Shown: positions 1 to 8,066 of the stretch, in pieces
Layout of the letters: each line of letters begins with the position of its first letter
How positions within the stretch are numbered: position 1 is the first letter of the stretch
Source: Bacillus halotolerans
GTDB lineage: Bacteria > Bacillota > Bacilli > Bacillales > Bacillaceae
Assembly (NCBI RefSeq): GCF_001517105.1
Contig: NZ_LPVF01000011.1
Span: 124,001 to 188,000, forward strand
Direction: 5' to 3'
DNA length: 64,000 bases
The notes under the pieces: model-generated
What the model saw: the letters and a program-made list of their open reading frames with translations, nothing else
Databases searched by the model: none
What the model was told of the DNA's origin: nothing
Made by a program: the position numbers and the translations under genes

Positions 1-1095
1 GTAAATGGCGAGGTGTACGGGGTCTACAGATCGAGAGACTTGATCAGAGCCTGTATGATCATCAGAACCGACTGGCTCAAAAACGTCGGGCTCGATATGC
101 CGGAAACGCTTGATGATTTTTATGAAGTGCTGAAAGCCTTTAAGGAAAAAGATCCTGACGGAAATGGCAAGGACGATACGTACGGCATGGTCGTGCCGAA
201 ATGGATGGGGCTTGGAAACGGAAGCCCGTGGGATGTTCTGCAAATCTGGTTCGGCGCCCCGAATCGCTACGGCGTTGAAAACGGAAAGCTGGTGCCTGAT
301 TTTACAACGAAGGAATATATGGAGGCGCTCACCTTCTTTAAGAAGCTGTATGATGAAGGCTTGATCAACAAGGATTTCGCTGTTATGGATTCGGCGAAGT
401 GGAATGACCCGGTTGTAAAAGGAAAAGCGGGTGTCATCGTTGATACAGGCTCCAGAGCGTCGCAAATTCAAAGCGCCATGGAAGAAGCAGATGAGTCGAA
501 CAAGGATATCATTGATATCGTCGGCACAGTAGAAGGACCAAAAGGCAAGCGCACTTTCCCGACATCAGGATATTCAGGCATGATCGCGATACCAAAATCA
601 AGCGTGAAAACGGAAAAAGAGCTGAAAGAGGTGCTGTCCTTCCTCGATAAGCTGAACGATAAGGAGGCGCAGATTCTGACCAACAACGGAGTCGAGGGCC
701 GTAATTATGAGCTGAAGGACGGCGTATTCACCTCTCTTGAAAAAAACAACAAATCCCTTCTGTATGAGCATGAAGGCTTGGCTCAGTTCAGCATGTCCAT
801 CCCGAAAAGCGAGTACTACATCGAAGATCAGAAAACAAAGCTCTTCCAGCATCGCAAGGACATCATCACTGAAGGAGAAAAAATAGCCGTCTTTAACCCG
901 GCTGAGTCGCTTGTATCCGATGTATATACCCAAAAAGGAGCCCAGCTGGACAACATCATTCTCGATGCAAGAACACAATTTATTATCGGAGAAATCGATG
1001 AAAAAGGCTTCAAGGATGCGGTGAAGCTTTGGGAAAACAGCGGCGGCAATGAACTGATGAAGGACTTAAACAAATTGTATCAATCGTCAAAATAA
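1..1095 (+). CDS. lplA: LplA solute-binding lipoprotein, C-terminal part
   Basis: The frame is open from base 1 to the stop at 1095, so the 5' end with signal peptide and lipobox lies outside the window and 364 residues remain of a protein of about 500. It looks like a family-1 extracellular sugar-binding protein (segments such as DWLKNVGLDMPETLDDFYEV and YSGMIAIPKS fit that fold). It should sit on the outer face of the membrane and deliver an oligosaccharide to the LplB/LplC permeases encoded next. Followed 54 bases later by lplB in the same direction, so one operon. The substrate is probably a galacturonide, inferred from lplD downstream; I see no direct substrate evidence. Confidence 0.9.
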   Translation, partial: VNGEVYGVYRSRDLIRACMIIRTDWLKNVGLDMPETLDDFYEVLKAFKEKDPDGNGKDDTYGMVVPKWMGLGNGSPWDVLQIWFGAPNRYGVENGKLVPDFTTKEYMEALTFFKKLYDEGLINKDFAVMDSAKWNDPVVKGKAGVIVDTGSRASQIQSAMEEADESNKDIIDIVGTVEGPKGKRTFPTSGYSGMIAIPKSSVKTEKELKEVLSFLDKLNDKEAQILTNNGVEGRNYELKDGVFTSLEKNNKSLLYEHEGLAQFSMSIPKSEYYIEDQKTKLFQHRKDIITEGEKIAVFNPAESLVSDVYTQKGAQLDNIILDARTQFIIGEIDEKGFKDAVKLWENSGGNELMKDLNKLYQSSK

Positions 1096-1149
1096 ACCGA
1101 TGCGCCTGCCGTTCAGCGGGCGCACCAGTATCACGAAAGGAGAACAGAT

Positions 1150-2106
1150 ATGGAAACGGTGCCGAAGAAGGGAAACGCACCAGTTCTCGCTGCTGGAAAA
1201 GGCATCAGCTGGATGGCTGCACTCAAAAGAGACAAGTGGCTTTATGTTCTTCTTATTCCCGGTCTGCTTTATTTTCTGATTTTCAAATACCTGCCGATGT
1301 GGGGCGTGCTTATCGCGTTTAAGGATTATTCGCCATATCTCGGCTTCTGGAAAAGCGAATGGGTCGGTCTTGATTATTTTAAAGATTTTTTTATGAATCC
1401 GGATTTTTTCCGGCTGCTGCGCAACACGCTCATGCTGGCAAGCCTTGATCTGCTGTTTGCCTTTCCCGCGCCGCTCATTTTGGCTTTGCTGTTGAATGAG
1501 CTGAGGAAGGCTGTGTATAAAAGGTGCATTCAGACCCTTATTTATGTGCCCCATTTTGTCTCATGGACAATCGTGGTCAGCATCACCTTTGTTTTCTTTA
1601 CAGTCGATACAGGCGTCATCAACAAAATGGTCATGAGCCTGACAGGGAATCAGATTTCTTTCTTATCAGACGCTGACTGGTTCCGGCCGATGATTGTCAT
1701 GCAAAGCATCTGGAAGGAGACAGGCTGGGGAACGATTTTATTTCTCGCCGCTTTGGCAACGGTGGATCAGGAGCAATATGAGGCGGCGATTATGGATGGG
1801 GCCGGCCGGTTTAGGCGGATGTGGCATATTACGCTTCCGGCAATCAGAAGCACCATCATTGTTCTTTTGATTTTAAGGATCGGAAGCTTTTTAAATATCG
1901 GTTTTGAACAGGTGTATTTGATGACAAACTCGCTTAACCGCAGCGTGGCTGACATCTTCGACACGTACGTTTACATGATGGGGATTACCCAAGGCGCGTA
2001 CAGCTACAGCACAGCTGTCGGTTTGTTTAAATCAGTTGTCGGGATTATCTTAATTTTCGGTGCCAATTACATCGCGAAAAAGTTCGATCAGGAAGGATTG
2101 TTTTAA
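1150..2106 (+). CDS. lplB: LplB sugar ABC transporter permease
   Basis: Protein of 318 residues with about six hydrophobic segments. The EAA loop typical of binding-protein-dependent permeases lies near residue 210 (EAAIMDGAGRFRRMWHITLP); it docks on a shared cytoplasmic ATPase (in B. subtilis MsmX serves several such systems, and none is encoded here). The N-terminus is like other CUT1 permeases (KRDKWLYVLLIPGLLYFLIF). A good ribosome site (AAAGGAG) precedes ATG 1150. It pairs with LplC to form the membrane channel of the Lpl importer. Confidence 0.95.
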   Translation: METVPKKGNAPVLAAGKGISWMAALKRDKWLYVLLIPGLLYFLIFKYLPMWGVLIAFKDYSPYLGFWKSEWVGLDYFKDFFMNPDFFRLLRNTLMLASLDLLFAFPAPLILALLLNELRKAVYKRCIQTLIYVPHFVSWTIVVSITFVFFTVDTGVINKMVMSLTGNQISFLSDADWFRPMIVMQSIWKETGWGTILFLAALATVDQEQYEAAIMDGAGRFRRMWHITLPAIRSTIIVLLILRIGSFLNIGFEQVYLMTNSLNRSVADIFDTYVYMMGITQGAYSYSTAVGLFKSVVGIILIFGANYIAKKFDQEGLF

Positions 2107-2119
2107 AGGGGGGAGAGGT

Positions 2120-3007
2120 ATGGCTGACATTCATACGATGCACAACACAAAAGCCGGAAGGGTATTTGACGTCTGCAACATTTTGTTTCTTGGCGGCGTC
2201 GGCGCGATTACCATTTTGCCGTTTTTGTATATTATCGCCGGTTCCTTTGCGACAGAAGCTGAGCTGGCTCAGCGCAGCTTCTTTATTTTCCCGAAAACCT
2301 TTACCCTTGACGCTTATCGGTACGTGTTTTCGACACCGACGTTTATCAGAAGTATGGGCGTATCCATCTTCATTACCGTAGCCGGGACAGCCGTGCAATT
2401 GTTTTTCACCTTTACGATGGCGTATCCGCTGGCGAAGCGGCATGTGAAGGGACGGAATCTGCTTTTAAACCTTGTGATTTTCTCGATGCTGTTTTCCGGG
2501 GGGATGATTCCGACGTATCTTGTTGTCAAGTCACTTGGATTGCTGGATTCCTATTGGGCGTTGATCCTGCCGATGGCGATCAATCCGTTTAACCTCATTA
2601 TTATCAAAAACTTCTTTCAGCAGCTGCCGCGGGAGCTTGAGGAATCAGCAAAAATTGACGGCTGTTCAGAAATCGGCGTCTTTTGGCGGATCGCTTTGCC
2701 GCTGTCAAAGCCGGTCATTGCCACCTTTGCGCTGTTTTATGCGGTCGGGATTTGGAATGATTTCTTCCATGCTCTCTTATATATCAATGACAGTGCAAAA
2801 TGGCCGCTGCAAATGGTGCTCCGCCAGGTCACGATTTTATCGGACTTAACGGCGACCAATGGCGAAACGATGCAAAATACCATTCCGCCGGAGCAGGGGA
2901 TTAAGCTTGCTGTCATCGTCATCGCAACCATACCGATTTTGGCGGTTTATCCATTTTTACAAAAACATTTTGCCAAAGGAATGCTGATCGGTTCTGTGAA
3001 AGGCTGA
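2120..3007 (+). CDS. lplC: LplC sugar ABC transporter permease
   Basis: Second permease subunit, 295 residues from ATG 2120, which is preceded by the strong purine tract GGGGGGAGAGG. The frame is open further upstream into lplB, but that start would overlap lplB and lacks a ribosome site. Six or so membrane segments; the EAA loop is near residue 173 (LEESAKIDGCSEIGVFWRIA). Ends with the GMLIGSVKG tail common in this MalG-like family. Starts 13 bases after lplB and is followed 8 bases later by lplD, so translation is probably coupled across the operon. Confidence 0.95.
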   Translation: MADIHTMHNTKAGRVFDVCNILFLGGVGAITILPFLYIIAGSFATEAELAQRSFFIFPKTFTLDAYRYVFSTPTFIRSMGVSIFITVAGTAVQLFFTFTMAYPLAKRHVKGRNLLLNLVIFSMLFSGGMIPTYLVVKSLGLLDSYWALILPMAINPFNLIIIKNFFQQLPRELEESAKIDGCSEIGVFWRIALPLSKPVIATFALFYAVGIWNDFFHALLYINDSAKWPLQMVLRQVTILSDLTATNGETMQNTIPPEQGIKLAVIVIATIPILAVYPFLQKHFAKGMLIGSVKG

Positions 3008-3015
3008 GAAAGGGA

Positions 3016-4359
3016 GTGTTTCATATCAGTACGTTAGATCAGATCAAAATCGCCTATATCGGCGGGGGTTCCCAAGGCTGGGCCCGAAGCTTAATGAGCG
3101 ATTTGTCCCTTGATGACCGAATGTCAGGCATGGTGGCGCTCTATGATCTGAATGTTGAAGCGGCGCAGAAAAATGAAATCATCGGCAATAACAGCGGAGA
3201 CGGCAGATGGCGGTACGAGGCGGTGTCTACTTTGAAAAAAGTATTATCCGGTGCGGATATCGTGATTATTTCGATTTTGCCGGGCACTCTGGATGACATG
3301 GAAACGGACGTTCATCTGCCTGAGCGATACGGCATCTATCAATCAGTTGGTGATACTGTCGGACCGGGGGGAATTATGAGAGGTTTGCGGGCCGTTCCGA
3401 TGTTTGCAGAAATTGCCCGGGCAATAAGAGACTACGCCCCCGAATCATGGGTCATCAATTATACAAACCCAATGTCTGTGTGCACAAGAACGCTGTATAA
3501 AGTGTTTCCCGGCATAAAAGCGTTCGGCTGCTGCCACGAAGTATTCGGCACGCAAAAACTGCTGGCGGAGATGGTTACAGATAGGCTTGGACTAGAGGTA
3601 AAGCGGCGTGAAGACGTCCATGTTCATGTGCTGGGCATTAACCATTTTACATGGGTCACAGCAGCTTCTTACCGGCATATTGATCTGCTGCCTGTTTTCC
3701 GTGATTTCTGCGCGCATTATGCCGAATCCGGCTATGAGCTGGAGGGGGAAAGCTGGAAGGACAGCGTATTTCGCTCTGCGCACCGTATTGCATTCGATTT
3801 ATTTGAAACGTACGGTGCCATCCCTGCTGCCGGTGACAGGCACCTGGCTGAGTTTCTCCCCGGTTGTTATCTCAAACAGCCTGAGACATGGAAGTTTCAC
3901 CTGACACCCATATCCTTCAGAAAACAGGACAGAGACCGGAAACAAAAAGAAACGGATCACATGGCACAGCAAAAACAGGGTGTTGAGAGGAAAGCATCAG
4001 GAGAAGAGGGCGTGAGCATCATGGCGGCGCTCCTCGGACTGGGCGAACTTGTAACAAATGTGAATCTGCCGAATCAAGGCCAGGTCGCTCATCTGCCATT
4101 AGATGCGATCGTGGAAACAAACGCATTCATTACGCGCAACCGTGTCCAGCCGATTGTTTCCGGAGCGCTGCCGAAGGGTGTGGAAATGCTGGCGGCACGA
4201 CACGTATCCAATCAGGAGGCAGTGGCGGAAGCGGGGCTAACAAAGGACCGCGGTCTCGCTTTTCAAGCGTTTCTCAATGACCCGCTTGTCACGCTCGACC
4301 GCCGTGATGCGGAGCAGCTTTTTGACGACATGCTTTCAAAGCACCAGCCGAATTTTTAA
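3016..4359 (+). CDS. lplD: LplD, GH4 alpha-galacturonidase
   Basis: A 447-residue glycoside hydrolase family 4 enzyme. Visible family signs: NAD-binding GGGSQGW near residue 17, the NYTNPM motif, metal-ligand Cys in GCCHEVF near residue 173 and His in INHFTW near 207. GH4 enzymes need NAD+ and a divalent metal and act by oxidation-elimination; LplD of B. subtilis has been described as an alpha-galacturonidase, so it probably cleaves oligogalacturonides brought in by LplABC. GTG 3016 is the likely start, although the only purine tract (AAAGGGAG) abuts it, an unusually short spacing that may mean coupling to lplC. Confidence 0.93.
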   Translation: MFHISTLDQIKIAYIGGGSQGWARSLMSDLSLDDRMSGMVALYDLNVEAAQKNEIIGNNSGDGRWRYEAVSTLKKVLSGADIVIISILPGTLDDMETDVHLPERYGIYQSVGDTVGPGGIMRGLRAVPMFAEIARAIRDYAPESWVINYTNPMSVCTRTLYKVFPGIKAFGCCHEVFGTQKLLAEMVTDRLGLEVKRREDVHVHVLGINHFTWVTAASYRHIDLLPVFRDFCAHYAESGYELEGESWKDSVFRSAHRIAFDLFETYGAIPAAGDRHLAEFLPGCYLKQPETWKFHLTPISFRKQDRDRKQKETDHMAQQKQGVERKASGEEGVSIMAALLGLGELVTNVNLPNQGQVAHLPLDAIVETNAFITRNRVQPIVSGALPKGVEMLAARHVSNQEAVAEAGLTKDRGLAFQAFLNDPLVTLDRRDAEQLFDDMLSKHQPNF

Positions 4360-4435
4360 TAGCGATCAGTGACCGTTTAGAAAACGTGCAGTTGACCATA
4401 ATGATAGTAGCTCTTAAGAAGTAGGTGCTATCAAC

Positions 4436-5131
4436 ATGGGAGATTATCTCAATGTAGCGGTAGAATTAGTTTGCGGTTTGGGTATTTTATTTGTCATTTT
4501 GAAGTTTCTCGGAAAAACCCAATTCTCTCAAATCACGCCGTTTGACTTTATTTCTGCATTGATTTTAGGGGAACTGGTCGGAAATGCAGTGTATGATCAT
4601 GAAATTAAGATCAGAGAGATTATTTTCGCTTCGCTGCTGTGGGGACTGCTGATTTATCTAATTGAATTCATTACCCAAAAAGTAAAAGGGTCCAGAAAGT
4701 TCCTGGAAGGTGAACCGAATATCGTCATCCATAATGGAAAGCTCAAATATGAAATGCTGAAGAAAAACAAGCTCGACATTAATCAGCTGCAGAGCCTTTT
4801 AAGGCAGGCAGGCTGCTTTTCCATACAGGAAGTGGAATATGCCATATTAGAAACAAACGGGATGGTCAGTGTTCTTCAGAAATCCGATTTTGGCAATCCG
4901 ACGAGAAAAGATATGAATCTTCCGCAGCAAAATGTGTCTTTGCCCACCACGTTAATTCTTGATGGGGAGATTGTGTATGACAACCTGCGAGAAGCAGGGG
5001 TAGACGAACAGTGGCTGAAGCAAACGCTGAAAAAGCAGGGGATTGAAAAGACTAAGGATGTATTATTTGCTGAATGGCATCCTAATAAACCGTTGTACGC
5101 CATCACATTTGAAGAAAGCAGATCCTCATGA
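4436..5131 (+). CDS. yetF: YetF, DUF421 membrane protein
   Basis: 231 residues with three hydrophobic segments in the first 80 (for example VCGLGILFVILKFLG and ASLLWGLLIYLIEFI), followed by a soluble alpha/beta region of the YetF/DUF421 type (GEPNIVIHNGKLKYEMLKKN, then a second repeat near LILDGEIVYDNL). Family members occur in many copies in bacilli; some spore-membrane relatives affect spore wet-heat resistance, but the biochemical role is not known. Monocistronic, ending in a strong hairpin shared with the convergent hmoA. Confidence 0.9.
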   Translation: MGDYLNVAVELVCGLGILFVILKFLGKTQFSQITPFDFISALILGELVGNAVYDHEIKIREIIFASLLWGLLIYLIEFITQKVKGSRKFLEGEPNIVIHNGKLKYEMLKKNKLDINQLQSLLRQAGCFSIQEVEYAILETNGMVSVLQKSDFGNPTRKDMNLPQQNVSLPTTLILDGEIVYDNLREAGVDEQWLKQTLKKQGIEKTKDVLFAEWHPNKPLYAITFEESRSS

Positions 5132-5166
5132 AAAAAGAGCTTGCGGCATAGCCCAAGCTCTTTTTC
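5131..5166. terminator. Bidirectional terminator between yetF and hmoA
   Basis: AGAGCTTG ... CAAGCTCT stem flanked by A6 on the left and T5 on the right, so it can stop transcription from both sides. Confidence 0.85.
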
Positions 5167-5167
5167 G

Positions 5168-5491
5168 TTATTGATGAGTCCCTTGTTTAACAGCTCTCAC
5201 GTGATACATGCTCACTTCAGTGCTGATCATATAGTCAGGCTTTGGCTTGCCTTTGTTCGCTTTATGCCCGGCGATATGCGCATCGCTTTTTTCCCACTGT
5301 TTCCAGTGATCCTCGGATTGCCAACGGATCATGACAACGACTTCCTCATCGCCGCGGCGGACGTTTTTCTCAAGCACGGTCACATCAATTAAGCCTTCCT
5401 GTTTTTCAATGATTCCTTCAGCGCTGAAACGTTCGATCACTTTATCTGCATGGCCTTCTTTTACCGTCATTTTTCTTAACTGAACAAACAT
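5168..5491 (-). CDS. hmoA: HmoA, heme-degrading monooxygenase
   Basis: 107-residue antibiotic-biosynthesis-monooxygenase-fold protein (formerly YetG). Segments VQLRKMTVKEGHADKVIERF, VMIRWQSEDHWKQWEKSDAH and SEVSMYHV fit the small dimeric ferredoxin-like fold. HmoA binds heme and breaks it to release iron; B. subtilis has a second paralogue, HmoB, elsewhere. ATG 5491 is preceded by GGGGAGAG. A Fur-box-like sequence lies about 40 bases upstream, in line with the known iron repression of this gene. Confidence 0.92.
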   Translation of the reverse strand: MFVQLRKMTVKEGHADKVIERFSAEGIIEKQEGLIDVTVLEKNVRRGDEEVVVMIRWQSEDHWKQWEKSDAHIAGHKANKGKPKPDYMISTEVSMYHVRAVKQGTHQ

Positions 5492-5532
5492 TTATCTCTC
5501 CCCAATCACGCTCATATATCCGTTATTGTAAA

Positions 5533-5547
5533 TGAAATTCATTCTCA
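5533..5547 (-). promoter_or_regulatory. Fur box of hmoA
   Basis: On the minus strand the sequence reads TGAGAATGAATTTCA, an 11-of-14 match to the 7-1-7 Fur core TGATAATNATTATCA. It sits 42-56 bases before the hmoA start codon, where a repressor would cover the promoter. Confidence 0.7.
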
Positions 5548-5552
5548 ATGTC

Positions 5553-5588
5553 AAAAAAAGAGCACGGCGGAGCATTTTCTCCGCCGTC
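5553..5588 (-). terminator. Terminator downstream of yetH
   Basis: Minus strand: ACGGCGGAG/CTCCGCCGT stem followed by GCTCTTTTTTT, directly after the yetH stop. Confidence 0.85.
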
Positions 5589-5592
5589 ACAC

Positions 5593-5955
5593 TTATGCTT
5601 TCAATAAAAACTCATTGCCGTCCTCGTCCTGAAATTGAACAAAGGTGCCCCAGTCCATCTGGTTCGGCTCACTGAGAAATTCTACGCCGTTTGTCTTCAT
5701 TCTTTCATATGTACCAAAGATGTCTTCACACTCAAAGACAATAGAAGCCTTCATGTGTTCGGCGCCTTTCATCATCGCTTTCGGATAAATGACTAAACGA
5801 GTCTGTGCCCCCGTGGGTGCGACCTCCAGCCAGCTTGCGTTTGGTCCCATCGGATGGTCCGCCACAATGTCAAAACCCACCTTCTCCGACCAAAATTGCT
5901 TCGCTTTCTGCTGATCCTCAACATATACAGCCACAGTGCCGATTTGTTTGATCAT
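5593..5955 (-). CDS. yetH: YetH, VOC (glyoxalase-fold) protein
   Basis: 120 residues with the vicinal-oxygen-chelate pattern: IKQIGTVAVYVEDQQKAKQFW at the N-terminus, WLEVAPTGAQTRLVIYP in the middle and FVQFQDEDGNEFLLK at the end, where the last E is the usual metal-ligand position. Such proteins range from lactoylglutathione lyase-like enzymes to antibiotic-binding proteins; the substrate cannot be read from the sequence. ATG 5955 follows GGAGGTTTCCCT. Transcribed alone on the minus strand with its own terminator. Confidence 0.88.
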   Translation of the reverse strand: MIKQIGTVAVYVEDQQKAKQFWSEKVGFDIVADHPMGPNASWLEVAPTGAQTRLVIYPKAMMKGAEHMKASIVFECEDIFGTYERMKTNGVEFLSEPNQMDWGTFVQFQDEDGNEFLLKA

Positions 5956-6021
5956 AGGGAAACCTCCAATTCAATAGATATGTATATATATCATAACCTT
6001 TATAAAGCTGAAGTAACACAG

Positions 6022-6050
6022 AAAAATCAGCCGGGAGAACCGGCTGATTT
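6022..6050 (-). terminator. Terminator of the glycine-repeat gene
   Basis: AATCAGCCGG/CCGGCTGATT perfect stem with a 5-base loop, then a U-run on the minus strand, just after the stop at 6055. Confidence 0.8.
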
Positions 6051-6054
6051 ACCA

Positions 6055-6561
6055 TTAAAATGAGCAGCTTACGACATCTATATGTTTTGTGTCCAAGGCG
6101 TAATAAAACCAGCGGTGGTGTGAGGCATCCCAATAAAAGCCGCCGACGGATTCTCTTCCAAGAATGACTGGATAGAACCAAAATGAGCTGCCGTTGGTTA
6201 ACCAAACATAGGTAAAACGGAAAAGGCAAGGCTGAATGAGAACGGGTTCAACTAAATAAGCCGCCCCATGCAAGCCCTGAGGCTTTGTCGGTTTTGCCGG
6301 CTTTTTATGCGGGGGAGGACCTTGCGGCGCCCCGCCTCCAACACCGGGCACGGCGCCTCCGCCTATACCAGGCACGGCACCCCCGCCAATTCCGGGCATG
6401 GCGCCTCCGCCTATACCAGGCACGGCACCCCCGCCAATTCCGGGCACGGCGCCTCCGCCGATTCCAGGCCCTGGGTATCCAACTGGGTAGCGGTAATCAT
6501 ATTCAACTGCGAGCCATGGATCATAAATCGACCCGTCATACATATATGGATGATAATACAT
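6055..6561 (-). CDS. Tyr/Gly-rich repeat protein, unrecognised
   Basis: I do not recognise this gene by name. ATG 6561 is chosen because AAAGGG lies 9 bases upstream; the frame stays open further upstream without a ribosome site. The 168-residue product has three parts: a Tyr-rich head (MYYHPYMYDGSIYDP), six tandem octapeptides of the type PGIGGGAV, a basic Pro/Lys linker, and an aromatic C-terminal domain of about 65 residues (FTYVWLTNGSSFWFYP, GGFYWDASHHRWFYYALD). No signal peptide or membrane segment. The composition recalls spore-coat or exosporium-like surface proteins, but that is inference only. It has its own terminator and faces away from the RsbR-like gene. Confidence 0.7.
   Translation of the reverse strand: MYYHPYMYDGSIYDPWLAVEYDYRYPVGYPGPGIGGGAVPGIGGGAVPGIGGGAMPGIGGGAVPGIGGGAVPGVGGGAPQGPPPHKKPAKPTKPQGLHGAAYLVEPVLIQPCLFRFTYVWLTNGSSFWFYPVILGRESVGGFYWDASHHRWFYYALDTKHIDVVSCSF
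6328..6472 (-). repeat. 24-bp coding tandem repeat, six copies
   Basis: Six 24-base units in tandem, in two alternating variants (one with cctccgcctataccagg, one with cccccgccaattccggg on the plus strand), giving a 48-base higher-order period. They encode PG(I/V)GGGA plus V, M or P. The alternation indicates duplication of 48-base blocks, so copy number probably differs between strains. Confidence 0.85.
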
Positions 6562-6758
6562 ATCATAACGCCCTTTCTCATAGTAAACTGTACATTTGAC
6601 AGGATATGAGAGTGGGCTTATATTAGTGAATCTGCCTATGGATGAAATTGGCATGCGCTCAGTGTGCAGAATCAATCCATTTTTCCCTAGTCCCATTCAC
6701 AATTCCGATTTATAATTTTATAATATAAGAGCTTCTATTATGAAAAAGGAGACAGACC

Positions 6759-7628
6759 GTGAATATCGATCAAAAACTATATCAATATATCATAGACCAT
6801 ACGGCTGACATTACTGAGAAATGGTTCAGTTTACGAAGTCAGCTGCAAGGCGAATTATACTCCGCCGACCATTTAAGTGAAGAAACGAAAAAGCTTTTGA
6901 CAGAGCAGCATACGTTTACGAATATAACAATCGCAAGTGCATTCCTGGAGGAACAAACCGAATTTCAAGACAATATGGCAAAATGGGCGCTGAATGTTGC
7001 GAAAAACAGAGTAGAGCAAGATGTTCCGGTGCATGAGGTCGTCGAAGCCATATCAAATTCAAGAATCGCATTCTGGGATGCTGTCGTTATGTTTATAAAA
7101 GAGCATCGGGATATCGTCACAAATGAGGATGCTGACCGCTGGAACCGTACTGTGAATCAGTCTTTCGATAAGCTGATTATTGAGTTTTCCGAGCAGTATC
7201 AAAAATTTATGCTGATGAGGCTCACTTCTCAGCAGGAATTAATCAGTGAATTAGGCTGTCCGGTGATTTCCATTGCGGATGGAATCGGCATATTGCCGCT
7301 GATTGGCTCTGTCGACACAAAACGTGCGCAGGTGATTTTAGAGACAGTGCCTGTCCAATGCATTGAGAGAAAAATCACAAGTCTTGTTGTCGATCTTTCC
7401 GGCGTCCCGATTGTGGATACAATGGTTGCACAGCAATTGTACAACCTGTCGAAAACACTTTTCTTACTTGGCGTCAAAGCCGTATTTTCAGGCATTCGAC
7501 CGGATGTAGCCCAAACATCCATTCAATTAGGGCTCGATTTCAGTGAATATGAAACATACGGCACGCTGAAGCAGGCGCTTGAAAACATGGGCGTCCGCTG
7601 TATTGTTGAGGAATTGGAAGAAAACTAA
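6759..7628 (+). CDS. RsbR-family stressosome protein, intact
   Basis: 289 residues: an N-terminal helical sensor region (residues 1-160, non-heme-globin-like as in RsbR proteins) and a C-terminal STAS domain (about 168-280). The STAS part holds LVVDLSGVPIVDTMVAQQL with Thr221 and GIRPDVAQTSIQLG with Thr253, matching the two threonines that RsbT phosphorylates in RsbR proteins. Such proteins build the stressosome that sequesters RsbT and controls sigma-B. As I recall, B. subtilis 168 has two short neighbouring reading frames here, yetI and yezB, both related to RsbR; the present gene looks like the unbroken ancestor. Start GTG 6759 follows AAAGGAGA. A strong terminator ends the unit. Confidence 0.88.
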   Translation: MNIDQKLYQYIIDHTADITEKWFSLRSQLQGELYSADHLSEETKKLLTEQHTFTNITIASAFLEEQTEFQDNMAKWALNVAKNRVEQDVPVHEVVEAISNSRIAFWDAVVMFIKEHRDIVTNEDADRWNRTVNQSFDKLIIEFSEQYQKFMLMRLTSQQELISELGCPVISIADGIGILPLIGSVDTKRAQVILETVPVQCIERKITSLVVDLSGVPIVDTMVAQQLYNLSKTLFLLGVKAVFSGIRPDVAQTSIQLGLDFSEYETYGTLKQALENMGVRCIVEELEEN

Positions 7629-7642
7629 GATGAAATCTGATT

Positions 7643-7686
7643 AGGCATATGACCGCCCCTTGATGAGGTGATCATATGCCTTTTTG
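7643..7686 (+). terminator. Terminator of the RsbR-like gene
   Basis: AGGCATATGA ... TCATATGCCT stem followed by T5. Confidence 0.85.
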
Positions 7687-7783
7687 ATTTGAATAGAAAT
7701 CACCATTGATTTATTGGAAAAAACATAATATTATAATTCTTATAAGAATACTATGAATTAAAACCGAACAGGGGGGAAGGTCA

Positions 7784-7951
7784 TTGGTTTCAAAAACAAC
7801 CGTTGATCCGAAAGTGATTGAAAAAATCATCAGTTCGTTGGAAACACTGGATTTCGGCACCGTTCAAATCACCGTACACGATTCCCAGATCACACAGATT
7901 GAGAAGGTCGAAAAGCACCGTTTCTCACTGAAAAGCAAAGAATCGAAGTAA
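7784..7951 (+). CDS. yezD: YezD, small DUF2292 protein
   Basis: A 55-residue protein starting at TTG 7784, with the strong ribosome site GGGGGGAAGG just upstream. Its core, TVQI-type FGTVQITVHDSQITQIEKVE, is the signature of the YezD/DUF2292 family, whose members in other Firmicutes are often found beside sulfur-assimilation genes. Function unknown. It stands alone between the RsbR-like gene and yetJ; a weak T-rich stretch follows at 7958-7965. The family match and the ribosome site support it as real despite its size. Confidence 0.8.
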   Translation: MVSKTTVDPKVIEKIISSLETLDFGTVQITVHDSQITQIEKVEKHRFSLKSKESK

Positions 7952-8066
7952 AAGAGGTTTTTTAAAGGCCTTTGTTCGACATTAAATTCTCCTTAAAACA
8001 TATACATATTTCATCCATTTTTTATATAATAGACCTTTAAGATCATTTCTTAGGAGGATTTTTGAC

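Noticed and set aside
6328-6472. Regular repeat that could suggest a CRISPR array
   Set aside because: Units are contiguous, with no unique spacers, in frame inside a gene, and encode a glycine-rich octapeptide.
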